Part shown: positions 46,082-58,865 of the stretch, one piece after another
How positions within the stretch are numbered: position 1 is the stretch's first letter
Layout: each line of letters opens with the position of its first letter
NCBI RefSeq assembly: GCF_907164915.1
Contig: NC_061867.1
Coordinates: forward strand, 2,503,676-2,567,675
From: Impatiens glandulifera
Lineage: Eukaryota > Streptophyta > Magnoliopsida > Ericales > Balsaminaceae
Length of the DNA stretch: 64,000 nt
Direction: 5' to 3'
The notes under the pieces: model-generated
Told to the model about the DNA's origin: nothing
Database searches by the model: none
The model's input: the letters and a program-made list of their open reading frames with translations, nothing else
Made by a program: the position numbers and the translations under genes

Positions 46082-46429
46082 TTAATAGTTGTGGGTTTTA
46101 TGGACATAATATTGTAATTTTAATCTAATTATGGTGGTGTCTATTATTGGTACTGTTGTTGGTGATGAATTTGTTGATGGCGGTGCAACTATTGTTGGTA
46201 TTGTTTTTGGTGATGAATTTGGTGATGGCGGTGTTACTATTGTTGTCGGTGATGAATCTGGTGGTGATGGTGGTGCTAATATTGTTTGGACGAGTCGTCG
46301 ACCACCTTTAGGTATGACATCAGCCCAAACGGTAAAGGTACCTTTAGTGGTTTCGGTGAAAAGCCCGACAAAAACAAGAACTGTGATGAGGAGGCGAAAT
46401 TTGTGAAAGGATTTAGAGGAGGACACCAT
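46082..46429 (-). CDS. Chimeric ORF: TLP signal peptide/N terminus joined to Ser/Pro/Thr-rich repeats
   Basis: A 115-residue ORF. Residues 1-30 are a good signal peptide (FRLLITVLVFVGLF). FTVWADVIPKGGRRLVQT matches the TLP opening ([18 protein letters not shown]) but lacks the ITNNCS part. The next about 55 residues are three degenerate repeats of PPSPNSSPTTI type, matching the 39- to 51-bp DNA repeats at about 46150-46290. No TLP core or cysteines remain. SP-rich repeats after a signal peptide resemble cell-wall or arabinogalactan-type proteins. It may be a decayed TLP or a young chimeric gene; transcription is unknown. Confidence 0.5.
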   Translation of the reverse strand: MVSSSKSFHKFRLLITVLVFVGLFTETTKGTFTVWADVIPKGGRRLVQTILAPPSPPDSSPTTIVTPPSPNSSPKTIPTIVAPPSTNSSPTTVPIIDTTIIRLKLQYYVHKTHNY

Positions 46430-47348
46430 TCTTGATTATGAAAGTATGTGCTTTACTTAAAACACTACATATATAGGAATTTCATCATATCATAATGTGG
46501 GTGAACCATAAAGACCTTAATTCAACTTGTTTGAAGGTTCTTCTTCTCTTATAGTCAAAGTCTTTGTTTAAAAAAGACTGTTACGTACTGTATAATATAT
46601 TGAAAAACATTTTTACAAATTACAAAAAGAATTATCTCAAAGAAAATCAAATTTCACTAGTCTATACAAAAATATATTTATTTATATTTTTAAATGATAA
46701 AACGTTTTTCATTTATTATTTATTCGATAAAATTCTAACTAAATGGTAAAATCTATTATAAAAAATTATCTTTTTTTATTATAAATTATCCAAGAGAAAA
46801 AAAAATATTTGAAATATTAAATAGTATTAAAAAAAATTTAAAAATTAAAATTTTAATATAAAAACACAACAATTTTACTAAATTCCAATGTTGCACATGT
46901 AAAATATAGTTCACTTGGGTGAATAATATAGTTAGGGGTGAATAAGACAGTGTCACCCGCGGTTTTTTTTTTATTATTATAGTTCATCCGATATTGTTCC
47001 TCCCTAAATAAATAAATAAGTTACGGGTGAAGTATACCGTTGTTTTTTTAATTTCAGGTGAAACTATAATTCACCAAAAGAAAAAAGAAAAACAACGGAG
47101 GACTATAATTCACCTGTGGCTTCTTTTATAATTTCAGTGAATTATAATTCATCTGCGGCTTCTTTTATAATTTGAGTGAACTATAATTCACCCGCTGATT
47201 TAGGTATTCATTACTTTTGTATCAAATATATATTATTATTATTATATATATTATAAAATTCTTTTATTAAACTTTATAACTAGAGCACCCAATTAAGAAT
47301 ATGAAATCAAACAAAACAGTTGACAAAATTTATTAACATAATAAATTG
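46430..47348. repeat. Spacer with a cluster of GTGAA-TATA-TTCAC palindromes
   Basis: No gene. Between about 46915 and 47205 there are several near-palindromes such as GTGAACTATAATTCACC, GTGAATTATAATTCATC and AAACTATAATTCACC. A tandem pair has CTGTGGCTTCTTTTATAATTT / CTGCGGCTTCTTTTATAATTT at about 47113 and 47151. The rest is AT-rich. Confidence 0.55.
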
Positions 47349-48212
47349 TTATTGTTTTGACAAGGAAACATAAAACTGTTTGTTACAACTCTTGAATGCA
47401 GGGGCAACAATTGTTATTTTAGCCTGAGGAATAATAATAGTAGAATTACTTTGGCATATTGATACTGTTGTTGTTGTGTTCCTTGTTATTGTATTTGTTA
47501 ACACCGAACCAGTTGGGCAGAAAACAACCTTGTAATTAGTTCCTCCCGGGCAAGTGAAAGTGCTTGTTTGATCGTCTTTCGGGTAACTATAAGCATCCGG
47601 GCATTTATCCTTGAAGAATCTAGAATAACGGGTAGGTTCACAACTACTAGAATTGCAACAATACTCGTTAGTATTGTACACGGTACACGGGTTATTGCAT
47701 CCTCCTGGAGCCTGTAGTGAGCCGGGGCACTGCTCATTGATGTCACCGATGCATTGAATGTCTGTGGTGCACAATTTTGAGTTGGAACTGAATTGCATCG
47801 GCACGTTGAACCCGTAGATAAGAGAAATGTCAAAGAAGTCCAAGTTATTGTTCTGATTCAATGCATACTCGGCCAAAGTGTTGGGAGGTGAGCCGTAGGT
47901 TTGACACTCTAGGAGCCCATTGCAATCCCCTGTTTGGCAACTACCATAACCGGACTCGTTGAAATTGCAGCCAGTCCTGGCCCAGATTCGGCCTCGGGTT
48001 GTATTTTCTGGTGGGTTTAAGGTCCATGTTTGGGATTGTTTGAGTTGCTGGCCACCGCCGGGTGTGGCTGCAGCCCAAACGGTGAAAGAACAGTTATTGG
48101 TGACAGTGATTGTGGCTGCATCGATCAAAGCTGCGGAAAGAAGGGATGTAAATAGAAGAAAGGAATTAATGGGAAAACATGAAGAGAAGAAGGAGAAGGA
48201 GATAGACACCAT
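47349..48212 (-). CDS. Thaumatin-like / PR-5 protein (TLP copy 4) with altered acidic cleft
   Basis: The start is taken at 48212 (MVSISFSFF), matching the other copies; an upstream in-frame ATG at 48278 would add 22 residues. The 287-residue product has a signal peptide, the opening [15 protein letters not shown], the signature [16 protein letters not shown] and sixteen canonical cysteines. The acidic-cleft segment reads [11 protein letters not shown]: the second Asp, conserved in the other copies (VDGFN), is Tyr. The receptor-facing loops ([21 protein letters not shown]) also differ. The C-terminal extension is longer, with [18 protein letters not shown] rich in N-glycosylation sites, and is the version found in all four array fragments, so this gene or a close relative is their source. 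Confidence 0.92.
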   Translation of the reverse strand: MVSISFSFFSSCFPINSFLLFTSLLSAALIDAATITVTNNCSFTVWAAATPGGGQQLKQSQTWTLNPPENTTRGRIWARTGCNFNESGYGSCQTGDCNGLLECQTYGSPPNTLAEYALNQNNNLDFFDISLIYGFNVPMQFSSNSKLCTTDIQCIGDINEQCPGSLQAPGGCNNPCTVYNTNEYCCNSSSCEPTRYSRFFKDKCPDAYSYPKDDQTSTFTCPGGTNYKVVFCPTGSVLTNTITRNTTTTVSICQSNSTIIIPQAKITIVAPAFKSCNKQFYVSLSKQ

Positions 48213-48278
48213 TGTTAATTTAGATTTGTGATTGAAAACAGAGGATTTACTAGAAATAGGAGATAGGAATTCGGTCAT

Positions 48279-51200
48279 ATGTAGACCATAAACACAATCA
48301 AGTCATGGTCCCTTTAGTCAAAGTCAACTTATAGAATTTTCAGATTTGTTGAATAATATAAGTATATCAATAGTTGAGCACATTTCGAAGGTTTCATTAG
48401 TCGAATTAGATATAAAAAAAAAGAATAAAACTTATTTAGAATTATTTTATAATAGAATTTATTTTTATTAAGACGCAAACAAGTGTCATCGTCTAAACAA
48501 AATGTTATACGTTGACTAGACATGAATACTTTTCATGTAGGACTAATGCGTCTGATGTGACAGACCTACATATTTTGGTTAATATCCCAATTATTTTTTG
48601 TGCACTATTTGGTTGAAGAGAAATTGTCGAATTTTTAATAATCGTAGTTGTAAGATGTTTATCATTTATAATTATATGTTACGACTTGTTTCGTAAGGTG
48701 TGTTTATGGGTTCTTGATCTCAAGAATCAAGTTCTTGATCTCTAGGACCGGTGGAAATTCTATAATCAAAGGGCAGGAGAATGTTTTTAATAGAGAGTTT
48801 GGGATGAGGGGATAGAAGAACCAATGGTGAGAAGAGAAATATTGTTGGTCAATACCAAACAGTCCATAATAAATAATAATAGACAAATGGGTCGAAGTTC
48901 ATATCTTCATTATTCCATTCATGGGTCATTGGAGAAGAAAGATCAGTCTTATATAGGTGATGTCTTGCCCCAAAATATTCGGTTACAAAAACTACTAGAA
49001 AATAACAAAATTCGGTTTGTAAAATAGAAATGGAAAGCAAAACAAAATATTAAAACAACAAATAGAAATCTGGCCTATGTGCACAATAGGACCGAGAAAG
49101 GGTGCCGAAAAAGGTTGCTGAAATTATTTTAGGACCGAGGCCTTAATTTGGAGACCCTAACATTATACTTTTTATATTCGTTTCGGAAAATATGTGAAAT
49201 CGGTTAGAGAGTTAATCGGTTTTTTTCAAATACATATGAACTCGATAACTTATTGGTATCGTGGTTGTATTTTATTATTATTTTTTTATTTTCATTTTTA
49301 TCATTGTGTTTTTTATTATTTTTAATATACATGGTCCATTATAATTTTTTTTTAATATATTAGAGTAGCTAAAGTGAATAAACCGATCAAAATTTATTTC
49401 AGTTTTTTTTTTAAGGTTTGTCTACTCTTCTGTTATAGTTAAAGTCACATAAATATAAATATAAATATAAATATAAATATAAATATATAAGTAATGATAT
49501 ACAATACATTTACCTTGTATAACACCTTTATTTAATGTAAGTGTCTCCAAAAATATATTTATTTATCGTTTTAAAATATAAAACATTTTCATTTAAATGA
49601 TATTGTAACTAAACGGTAAAATCTATTAAAAAATAATTTAGTGTAATTTATAACTTAAATTATTCAAAAGAAGAAAAACAATTAAAAAAAAAGTTTAGAT
49701 GTTAAATAACATCACAAAATCTTGGTTCAAGATTACAAATAGACTGTTATAAAATATATGAAACTGATGTAAATCTGATGAATAGAATGAAAAATCTTTA
49801 TAAATTAAGTTGATTTTTTTATTATCATATTTTCATTGAATGATTAAAATTTAAATTTTATTATCATATTTTCTTTGAATGATTAAATATTAAGTTTATT
49901 TTTTGTATACCTTAAATTATCTTAAATGACAATTTAAATATTAAATTGGTAAGTTGGTTTCTTTTTTCCATGTAATAATGTCTCAATAGGGGGCAATATA
50001 TGCATCATGAGTCTCAAATCTAATCAACCGTAAAGACTTTTCAAATTAATCAATTTTGGGTAAATGTCATACCTAATTTTTATAATTGTGAAATTTTAAT
50101 TAAAATATTCACATAAATTAGTGAAAATGATGTATAACTACTACATTTATTTATTTTATATTTTAACAAGATCATTTTATATTTTAACATAAATCATTTT
50201 ATATTTTATATCATTTATTAAAATATTCACATAAATTAGTGAAAATTAGTGAAAATGATTATATTAATTTTCGAGTCGAAATCAGAAATGAAAGACACAA
50301 ATATCGTCTTCATACATCTTTTTTCAAACTACATGTCAAATTATAGAAAATACCACACCGATAATTCATATTAAAAACCACGTAACATAATATTATTGCT
50401 CTTTACTAATGACAATTTTCTTTGCTAACGTAGGTTTTAAACATTCTAATTGGACGAGCCATGTCCTAATGTTTTCTTATTTTTCATCAAATAAAAAAAA
50501 AAATAGGCATCTCCACGATCCTACACTCATCTTAGAAAATAAAGAAATATTTTTATTTTACTTTACTTTTATATTCCAACATATATTTGGTTTAATGGTG
50601 ATCTTTACTTTAGGTTTAATAAATTATGAGATCAAAATATTATTTTGGTTAATTTTGTTAGAGTATAATATAATATATTTATAAGATATTATTATAATAT
50701 TATAAATTATGATAATATTAATATTATATTATTTAATTTTTTTATATATCAATTATAATAGACATATTCTATGTAACACATTTGTGATATGTGTTATATA
50801 TATATATGTAAACAGTTGTGGCATGTGTAAGTTCAACAAGTTTATGTGTTAAGATCAATCCCAAAGCCCAAGTCAACCTCAAACAAACATAGTAGAATGA
50901 AATGAGTCAACCTCAAAATGGTCTTTTTTGATTGGGGCAGCCCAAAAAGTATCCTTTACATTAAGTTTTTTCTTGATAGGTAAAGGCCCAGTAGAAATTA
51001 AAGTACACATACGAATTTTGTGGAATGGAGGCAACAATGCTGGTTCAATTATAAATTTGAAAATTAAAAGTTTAATTAAAATGTTGTTATGTAAATTTGT
51101 AAAATTATGAGTTTTACTTAAAAAAAAAAAATTGTGTAACTTAGAATTTATTTAAAATCATACAAGTTTATTTTAAATGAAATTATATAATTATTATTTA

Positions 51201-52019
51201 TATATTTAATTAAATATATTAATATTAAATACAATAATAAACCAATCACATTAAAAGTTATAATTATAGTATTTAATCCAAACCTTATTCTTTTGTCATC
51301 CCAAAACATACTACTCATTTAATCTATTCTCAGAAAACCATAAACCTTGTTTCTATTTACAAGAGTTATGATATTGGATACTCACACATATACCAATTAT
51401 CAACTTTTGAAAAAAATGTGTTCTTATTCTTTATTTAGCTTTTTATATTTTATATTATATTAAAAATATTAATAATTTTGTATTGTGTTAAATGATCAAA
51501 TTGTTTCTAAGGTCATAGGTTCTAACCTTATTAAGCTATAATTTTTTTTGGAGGCATGGGCGGCGGTCTTGGTTTCCTTAACATAGGGCCGACTCTGGCC
51601 CTTTTACAGATCGACTATAACTGGTGTCAAAGTATATAATTCACATGATTTATTTGAGCACCTCAAGTCTATAGATAATTCATAATAGTCGCTACGGGAC
51701 ACACCATCAACATAAAAGTATTAATTAGCATAAGAGGTCTCCTGCGAGACACTCCGATGCATTCAGATTATCACCAAGAATCTCAAGTTATAGAAAATCA
51801 AATTAATTAAGTAATGTAAAGTACACTATTTTACCGATTTAATGGTATCATATTTCAATGAACCTGTAATTATGAATTATTTAGATAGGAACGTTATAAA
51901 ATATAATAAGTGACATACTTTTATAATTAGTATAAAAAATGTTTTTGTAGTAGTAACGTGTATTAGAAAAAAGAAAATTGTTTAAGCACAACGACTAAAC
52001 TTGACATAAAAATAAAAAA
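48279..52019. other. Gene-poor AT-rich spacer
   Basis: No convincing gene. Pieces of the 2.0-2.5 kb block recur at about 48540-48680 and 49170-49270, separated by about 470 bp of other sequence (TCTTGATCTCAAGAATCAAG at about 48711). A six-base repeat (AAATAT)n lies at about 49452-49490. A SINE-like 3' piece with GGTCATAGGTTCTAACC is at about 51511. Short ORFs at 50409 and 50928 have no recognisable domains. Confidence 0.5.
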
Positions 52020-52351
52020 TAAAAATGTTACTCAATAGGTTATCGAGTTCGTAAATTTTCGAGAAAAACGATTAATTTCTCGACGAACCCTACTAATTTT
52101 ATGTAACGGGTCTCAGAAAACATAATAATAATATATTATGAATGATACGCATCAGACAACTATGATTATTGAAAGTTGAACGATTTTTTTTCAAACCAGA
52201 TAATCCACTAAAAAATAATTGAGAAAGACACGGACATCACTCAATGAATTTCAGTAATACTCCACAAAAGACTTCATATACTAGTCACATCTACAAAAGT
52301 AAGTGAGTTATCAATTCAACGTACTCGTCACATATACGACGACTAATCATA
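52020..52351. repeat. Inverted copy of the 2.1-2.5 kb spacer segment
   Basis: Read on the minus strand it gives GATGTGACTAGTATATGAAG, ATGTCCGTGTCTTTCTC and GATTAATCGTTTTTCTCGA-type wording, matching 2150-2480 and 43180-43520 in reverse orientation. Confidence 0.65.
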
Positions 52352-52525
52352 ACAGATAAGTTCTGATCAGAAATGACCCCTCTCTCTTCTTCTCTATAAG
52401 TTTTCTCTAGTTCCCAATATCATCATGTAATTAAGAATATGCAATCAAACCTAACAGTTAAAATTTATGAATATTAATTGTTATTGTTTTGACAAAACAA
52501 GGAAACATAACACTAGCAATATTTG
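52352..52525. pseudogene. Relic of the CLE/TLP junction (fourth pair), both genes lost
   Basis: CATAACAGATAAGTTCTGATC, GACCCCTCTCT, ATCATCATGTAATTAAG and TTGTTATTGTTTTGAC follow in the same order as in the 3' ends and shared spacer of the CLE/TLP pairs at 780-930 and 41700-41860. Neither coding region is present beyond these ends. Confidence 0.65.
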
Positions 52526-53539
52526 ATTCCTAAATCATTTTATTTGTTATCATGTCATTTAACCGATTAAATTATGTTATTTTGTTTAAAATAATACAAA
52601 TTTATTATAATTACTTTGTATAAAATATATTTGTTTTAACTAAAAAATAAAAATAATACTTTTTGTTGTCTTAGGTAGTTTATTAGTGGTTGGATGTGTT
52701 GAAGTATTAATGAAACAATGTAATGTAGACAGGTCATTTTAAGTGAGGTTAAGTTTGTCATCGACACAAATGTCAAATTTTCATAATTTCACTATTAATT
52801 TTTCGTTCTTTCTTTGGATAAGGCACTATTTTTTTAGACAATAAGCTCTTATAAGTGTTGAGCTTTAACTTTAAGATAGTCGCATAGTATTTTATCCTCA
52901 ATTATTCCCTTCTCGTGTCACAATTCCATTATGTTTCATCTCCCGTATAATTTGCATGTGTCTCATATAGTAGATTCCACGGTTTGTTTTATAATTGAAT
53001 TTTTTTACACCTTGATGTGATATGGAATTGATGTATTGAAGTAATGAAACAATGTAATGTATATATAGGGTTGGGGGGAGACATTTCATTTAATGTTTCT
53101 TGGAAAGTTTGTCAATTTTGTGGAATTTTTTTCTTCTTCTAAAAATGGTGTGGAAATACATGTATTGTTAGTGAATTTTTTTTCTATTTGAATTATTGCA
53201 TGAAGATTATTTATATAATTATATGATATTAAACTCATTAAAAAATATTTATTTATTTTTTAAATAAACTAGTTATCCACTATTTCATAAAAATCATCAT
53301 TATTATTTGTAAGATTATCATTTGATCTATTAATTTTTATTTTGTACATAAATTATGACAATATTATATGAAAAACATCACTTGTGGATTAAAATATCTG
53401 TACGTTCTCTCTGTAATGATAATTAATCTAATTCAATATAAACAATTTTAATTGTGATTTAATAAAATTTATCTTTTTCATTTTATTAAAAAAAATTATG
53501 AAAACAAACATATTAGGATCTCATGTTATATCAACCTGA
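52526..53539. other. AT-rich spacer
   Basis: No gene seen. A short piece, GAAACAATGTAATGTA, occurs at about 52711 and 53046 with related flanks, suggesting a local duplication. Confidence 0.4.
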
Positions 53540-54538
53540 AAAAAGTGTTTGTTGCAATTCTGAAATAATACCGATATAATTAGGAGTTTTATACTTTAAA
53601 TTAAATTAGAGTGTTATTATTGAAAATTAAACTATCAGATTTATTAATTTTTTTATGTTCCAATAGGATTATTTTTGTTTTTGTGGTTGCAAAATATTTG
53701 ATATTATGTTATACTTATGTGATGATGTATTCAATTAATGTGAGAATACAAGTTAATGAAATTTAGAATTTAGAATTTATAAATACAAGATAATGAATTT
53801 ATGATCACGTGTGATGGACCATAAAGACCTTAGTCTTTCTTATAGTCAACTTAATTATATATATATTTGTGACCCATGGACCATGATTAATTAATGTCAT
53901 ATTCAATTATATTTAAACACTGTTTAATTTACAGTGCAAAATATATTTTAAAAAAACTACATATCAAAAAATCTAAATTTTATTTGTTTATATGAAAATA
54001 TATTTATTTACAAAGAGAGTAATTACTTATGGATCAATTTTCACCTTTTATCAAGATCTTCCTAAGAAACTCAACTCATGATAAATGATGGTTTTATTTT
54101 AATTTAAAAAAAAAAATCTTTTAAACCTAATAATCCTATCATATTTTTCCAACAATCAAATAATTTAATTAATCAATTAAAATACTAAAATATATTTTAT
54201 TTTATGAAATTTAAATTAAAAATACAAAAAACATTATAATAATTCAACTGATTAAAAACACAATAATCTACATTTTAATCAAACAATTTTGTTTTCAAAA
54301 CTTAATAAAAAAAACTAAAATAATTAATATGATATTTTAAACCATTGACCATTTTCTAGATTTTCTATAAATGTTTCCTCAATACATAAGTATAGCTATT
54401 CTTTTCACATGAGAGTCTCCAAGTTTGTAACTTACTAAATAAAATATAACAAAAATTAGACATTTCAAAAGGATTTTTATTTTGCTGAATATTTTTCAAA
54501 TGATCTGTTTTAGGTAATACCCTAAATAAATTATGTAA

Positions 54539-54580
<42 letters not shown>

Positions 54581-54790
54581 GATGTTTTTAATTAAAAAGA
54601 AAATAAGTTACATCCCTCTTGATGCTTATATATTATAAATTTTAAATTAAATTTTGTATATATTTGTGTGTGACAAGACAAATAGAGGAGGGTTGAGATG
54701 CTCTAGGAAAAAAATATATTGGTGGCCCTGATAATTGGAAAAACAAAATTGTGGGCCTGAAAATTTAAACAATTATATTAATAATAAGTT

Positions 54791-54882
<92 letters not shown>

Positions 54883-55050
54883 AAATTAAATGTATAATTA
54901 TAGAAAGATATATGAAATTAAGTATCTAAAAATAAAAGAAAAAATTAAGAACTTTATAGAGGGATACAAAATTAAATTGAGACAAAATCTAATGATTTTA
55001 AATAGAGATATTAATATTGTTTTGACTTGTATGTAATTAGGGACTATAAG
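53540..55050. repeat. Segmental duplication copy A (partner 61410-62790)
   Basis: Shared landmarks in order: TGTTTGTTGCAATTCTGAAA, GAGTGTTATTATTGAAAATT, TCCAATAGGATTATTTTTG, GTGATGGACCATAAA, AGTCTCCAAGTTTGTAACTT, GAGATGCTCTA, TGATAATTGGAA, then (TA)n and CCAAATTAAAT. No gene seen. Copy A has a much longer (TA)n (54794-54880) and a second one at about 54541-54577. Confidence 0.85.
54794..54880. repeat. (TA)n microsatellite, about 43 units
   Basis: An uninterrupted TA dinucleotide run; the duplicate at about 62618-62652 has far fewer units and one C. Confidence 0.95.
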
Positions 55051-56808
55051 TGTTACCGTCCTTTCCTACTTTCATACACTTTATTTCAACGTGATTTCGA
55101 ACATAAATGCGGAAGCTCTAAGGTGCCTATTCGACATGATCATTGAAAAGGTTGATATAATAGTCGGTCATACGGTCTCGGTCTCTCCTCCCACACACAT
55201 TTCCGACACCATGCTTCACTCCAAATCTTCCTTCACCTGTCATAAAATCCGTTGACTGGATTCCTACACCATACAAGCATAGTGAGTCTAAGGACCCAAC
55301 AAGTATTTAATAGAAGACATTCATTAGACATTGCATCGATGAGTGTTTTTAAGGGTATTTCATCAGTCAATCATGTAAAGTTTCATGAGCCATATTTGGG
55401 ACCCTTAGCCTAGAGAGCTGATCCTCCAAGGTAGGCATCCATTCGTCAATTTCTTCAGCCATATTTTGGAATCATACTACCAGAGCTCATGCCGGTAGCC
55501 ATCCTCCCCTATATACGTCAATTCCATTGAATCCATATCCCTTCATAAAATCATCATTCTTTAAAAATCATGGACATGCATTGAAACATGCTTTGAAAAC
55601 CATATGCATAATTTATATAAAATAAATGAATAAATAGCACTGTGTGGGTTTTAGAAAACGTATAGAAAAGTACTTGCCTGATAATTCCTTGTTTGTGGAA
55701 ATCATCGGTCAGACCACTCGGTCCTGGGTGCCATCATCCACGGTTATAGATCTCTGTCAAGACCGCAGATTCCTCGGTCTAGAAAAGTTGATTTTGGGAT
55801 GTGACAAACTACCCCTCTTATAAAGAATTTCGTCCTCGAAATTCGATCATAAGGGCAATACTACTAGTGTGTTTATGAAAAATGGTTTCATGAAAAACAT
55901 TATTTCCAATCCTTATGAAAAACTGTTTCATGTCATGCAAAACATCATTTTAAAACAATTTACAGACATGAAGGCATTGGATATGCATCTGCAGGAGCAT
56001 ATGTGTGAAAGTGCTAAGGTTCGGAACCGTTGCTCTGATACCAAATTGTTATGCCCTCATTTCTTACTTTCATGCACTTTATTTCAACATGATTTTGAAC
56101 ATAAATGCGGAAGCTCTAGGGTGCCTATTCGACATGATCATTGAAAAGGTTGATATAAAAGTCGGTCCTACGGTCTCGGTCCCTCCTCCCACACACATCT
56201 CCGGCACCATGCTCCACTCCAAATCTTCCTTCACCTGTCATAAAATCCGTTGGCTGGATTCCTACACCACACAAGCATAGTGAGTCTAGGGACCAGCAAG
56301 TATTTAATAGAAGACATTCATTAGGCATTGCATCGATGAGTGTTTTTAAGGGTATCTCATCAGTCAATCATGTACAGTTTCATACTTGAGCCATATTTGG
56401 GACCCTTAGCCCAGAGAGCTGATCCTCCAGGGTAGGCATCCATTCGTCAATTCCTTCAGCCATATTTTGGAATCAGACTACCAGAGCTCATGTCGGTAGC
56501 CATCCTCCTCTATATCCGTCAATTCCATTGAATCCATATCCCTTCATAAAATCATCATTCTTTAGAAATCATGGACATGCATTGAAACATGCTTTGAAAA
56601 CCATATGCATCGTTTATATAAAATACATGAATAAATAGCACTGTGTGAGTTTTAGAAAACGTATAGAAAAGGTATTTGCCTGATATTTCCTTGTTTGCGG
56701 AAATCATCGGTCGGACCACTTGATCCTGGGTGCCATCATCCACGGTCATAGATCTCTGTCAAGACCGCATATTCCTCGGTCTAGAAAAGTTAATTTTGGG
56801 ATGTGACA
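55051..56808 (-). mobile_element. Complete miniature LTR retrotransposon (TRIM/LARD-like) with target duplication
   Basis: Two LTRs of 756 and 762 bp (55051-55806 and 56047-56808) enclose only 240 bp. On the minus strand each LTR starts TGTCACATCCCAAAA. The primer site TTGGTATCAGAGCAACGG (initiator tRNA-Met type) follows the right LTR, and AAGAGGGGTAGTT (polypurine tract) precedes the left LTR. ATAAG is duplicated at 55046-55050 and 56809-56813. There is no gag or pol, so mobilisation would need another element's proteins. It is inserted at the right end of segmental duplication copy A. Confidence 0.92.
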
Positions 56809-56813
56809 ATAAG

Positions 56814-58865
56814 TTTATAATATATATTAGATAATGGATTAATATTATAATATACAGTATTTGTATATGTTAATATTGTAATATAGTTAATATAAATTGG
56901 GTCATTTAAAAGAGGGTACCATGTACAATGAAATGCAATTGCAAAACTTGAATGCAGGCACAACTCACATATAAGATTTGAAATCTTATTTATACCATTT
57001 TTAAGCCACTCATCGTAATTGTAATTATAATTATAACTTAACTTTTAGGACTTTAAAAGTTCAAAGTCGTCTAAATGCCCTAATTCTTAAAGCAATACTT
57101 AATTTCCTAGGGTTTCTATCACTCACTTTGGGGTTGATTCATGAAGGGTAAAATAAATTGAATTAGATGTTCAAAATATTCTAGAATTTTTTTTCTCAAA
57201 CGTTAAGGATCACAGAATTACCTAGTTCTAATTTATTTTGTATTCATGGTTGTCGTCAATTATTTAGTTCTTCACTTGTTTACGTCTTTAACATCAAACC
57301 AATTATTTAACTTGGGGTCATGGATCAAGTCTTCATCTGGGATCATTTGGCAACTCTCAACATTTTGTGATTCAAAAGGAATTATTCCAAATGGTCTTGT
57401 CCTCACACACATGAAAAAAATGTTTAAGCGAAACAGAAACAGCGTCACATTATTTAATAAATGCTTGCCGAATAAAAATATTTTTTTTGGGTTTTCAAAT
57501 TTGTAAAAAAAAAAATATAAATGAATTGTATATGAATAGAAAAACATTTAAGATGTTTCTTGATCTTTATTTATTATTAATATTTATTTTTAAAGTTTGT
57601 ATTGTCTTTAAAATGTTTACAGACTTTTTTTATATCTCTTTAGGTTACTATATATTTCTCACTCAATTAACCTATATATATTCTTCGAGTTCCTCTTCCA
57701 AGATAGATTCCCTCTTTGTTATATATATTTTAGTTTAAAATATATTTATAAAATAAATTTCCTCAATTAAAGAATTATTTAAAAAATTAATTTACAAATA
57801 ATACAAAATAATATTTACACAAATAAAATAACTAAATAAAAATTTAGATGCTAAATAGTATAAATTATTTATAAAAATTAAAATTTTAATAAAAAAAAAC
57901 CAACAATCTTACAATTTTTTATAAAAGTGATCTTAAATAAATAAAAAATCGCTTAAATTCAATATCAATGGAACGAAGTTAAGCTAATTTAACAAACTAA
58001 TTATTAAATATTATGAGTGACTGTAAAATCAATATTATATATGGATCGATAAATAATACTGAAAAGTGTTATAGAGATATTATCTAATTATTTATATAAT
58101 AAAAAATTATAAAAATCATGAAAAGATAAATGAAAAGCAGCCTTCAAATTTATGAAAGATTTGATGCATCATATGCATTAATATAGGGCCACTAATTATT
58201 ATTATTTAAAAAAAGTTGTAAAATATACTAATTTGGTAAACAAGAATATTTTTATGGGCTAGTGGCTTCATCAATTATTATTATTTTAAAAAAGTTGTAA
58301 AATTATACTAATTTGGTAAGCAATAATATTTTATGGGCTAGTGGCATCATCAATTAGTTCAGAATGCACTTTAGGACCAAGTAAAATTCATTCATCCTTA
58401 GCCTAATAGTAGTTTCGCAATATTGAACATTATTTCCTTATTTAATTAGTATTAAAGACAAAAGAGACTATCAATTAATTGACTAAATTTGTTTTAGGAG
58501 TTTTTAGTAATTTTAGTTATGTCACGACGACGTGGTTTTGGTGAGTAACAGTTCGGGTTGGTTATCCGCGGTTAAGTGCAAAGCTTGAACTACTTCTAAC
58601 TCGGTTTCATTCGTTCCTAATTTATTTTAGCGACAATTTATTTTGTGGTTTTGTCATCACTTTAAGTTTTCTTGGATTAAGGCAGCCAAAGGCATGGGCA
58701 GACACTTAACGGAAAACAACAAAACGAACAAAGCGCCTCACATTTAATAAAGTTCAAATCTAAAATTTACTTAAAATTTGTTGAACAATTATAAATTTGT
58801 AAAATTAAGAGTTTATTTATAATCATGGTTCAAAATTCCAATTTCAAATTCGGAATTTGGACTTT
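56814..58865. repeat. AT-rich spacer including another copy of the 2.7-4.9 kb block
   Basis: No gene seen. Landmarks GGATCAAGTCTTCATCTGGG (about 57321), TTTTGTGATTCAAAAGGAATT (about 57363), CTCACTCAATTAACC (about 57657) and ATTGAACATTATTT (about 58421) repeat those at 2710-2770, 3220 and 4270. A local duplication (TAAAAAAAGTTGTAAAATATAC / TTAAAAAAGTTGTAAAATTATAC) lies at about 58205 and 58286. Confidence 0.65.

Noticed and set aside
50409..51110. Two short plus-strand ORFs (91 and 60 residues)
   Set aside because: AT-driven, no signal peptide or domain, no conserved copy elsewhere in the window.
54735..54929. ORF made of Tyr-Ile repeats (also 62468, 63392 and 63421)
   Set aside because: It is translation of a (TA)n microsatellite; no codon-level evidence for a gene.
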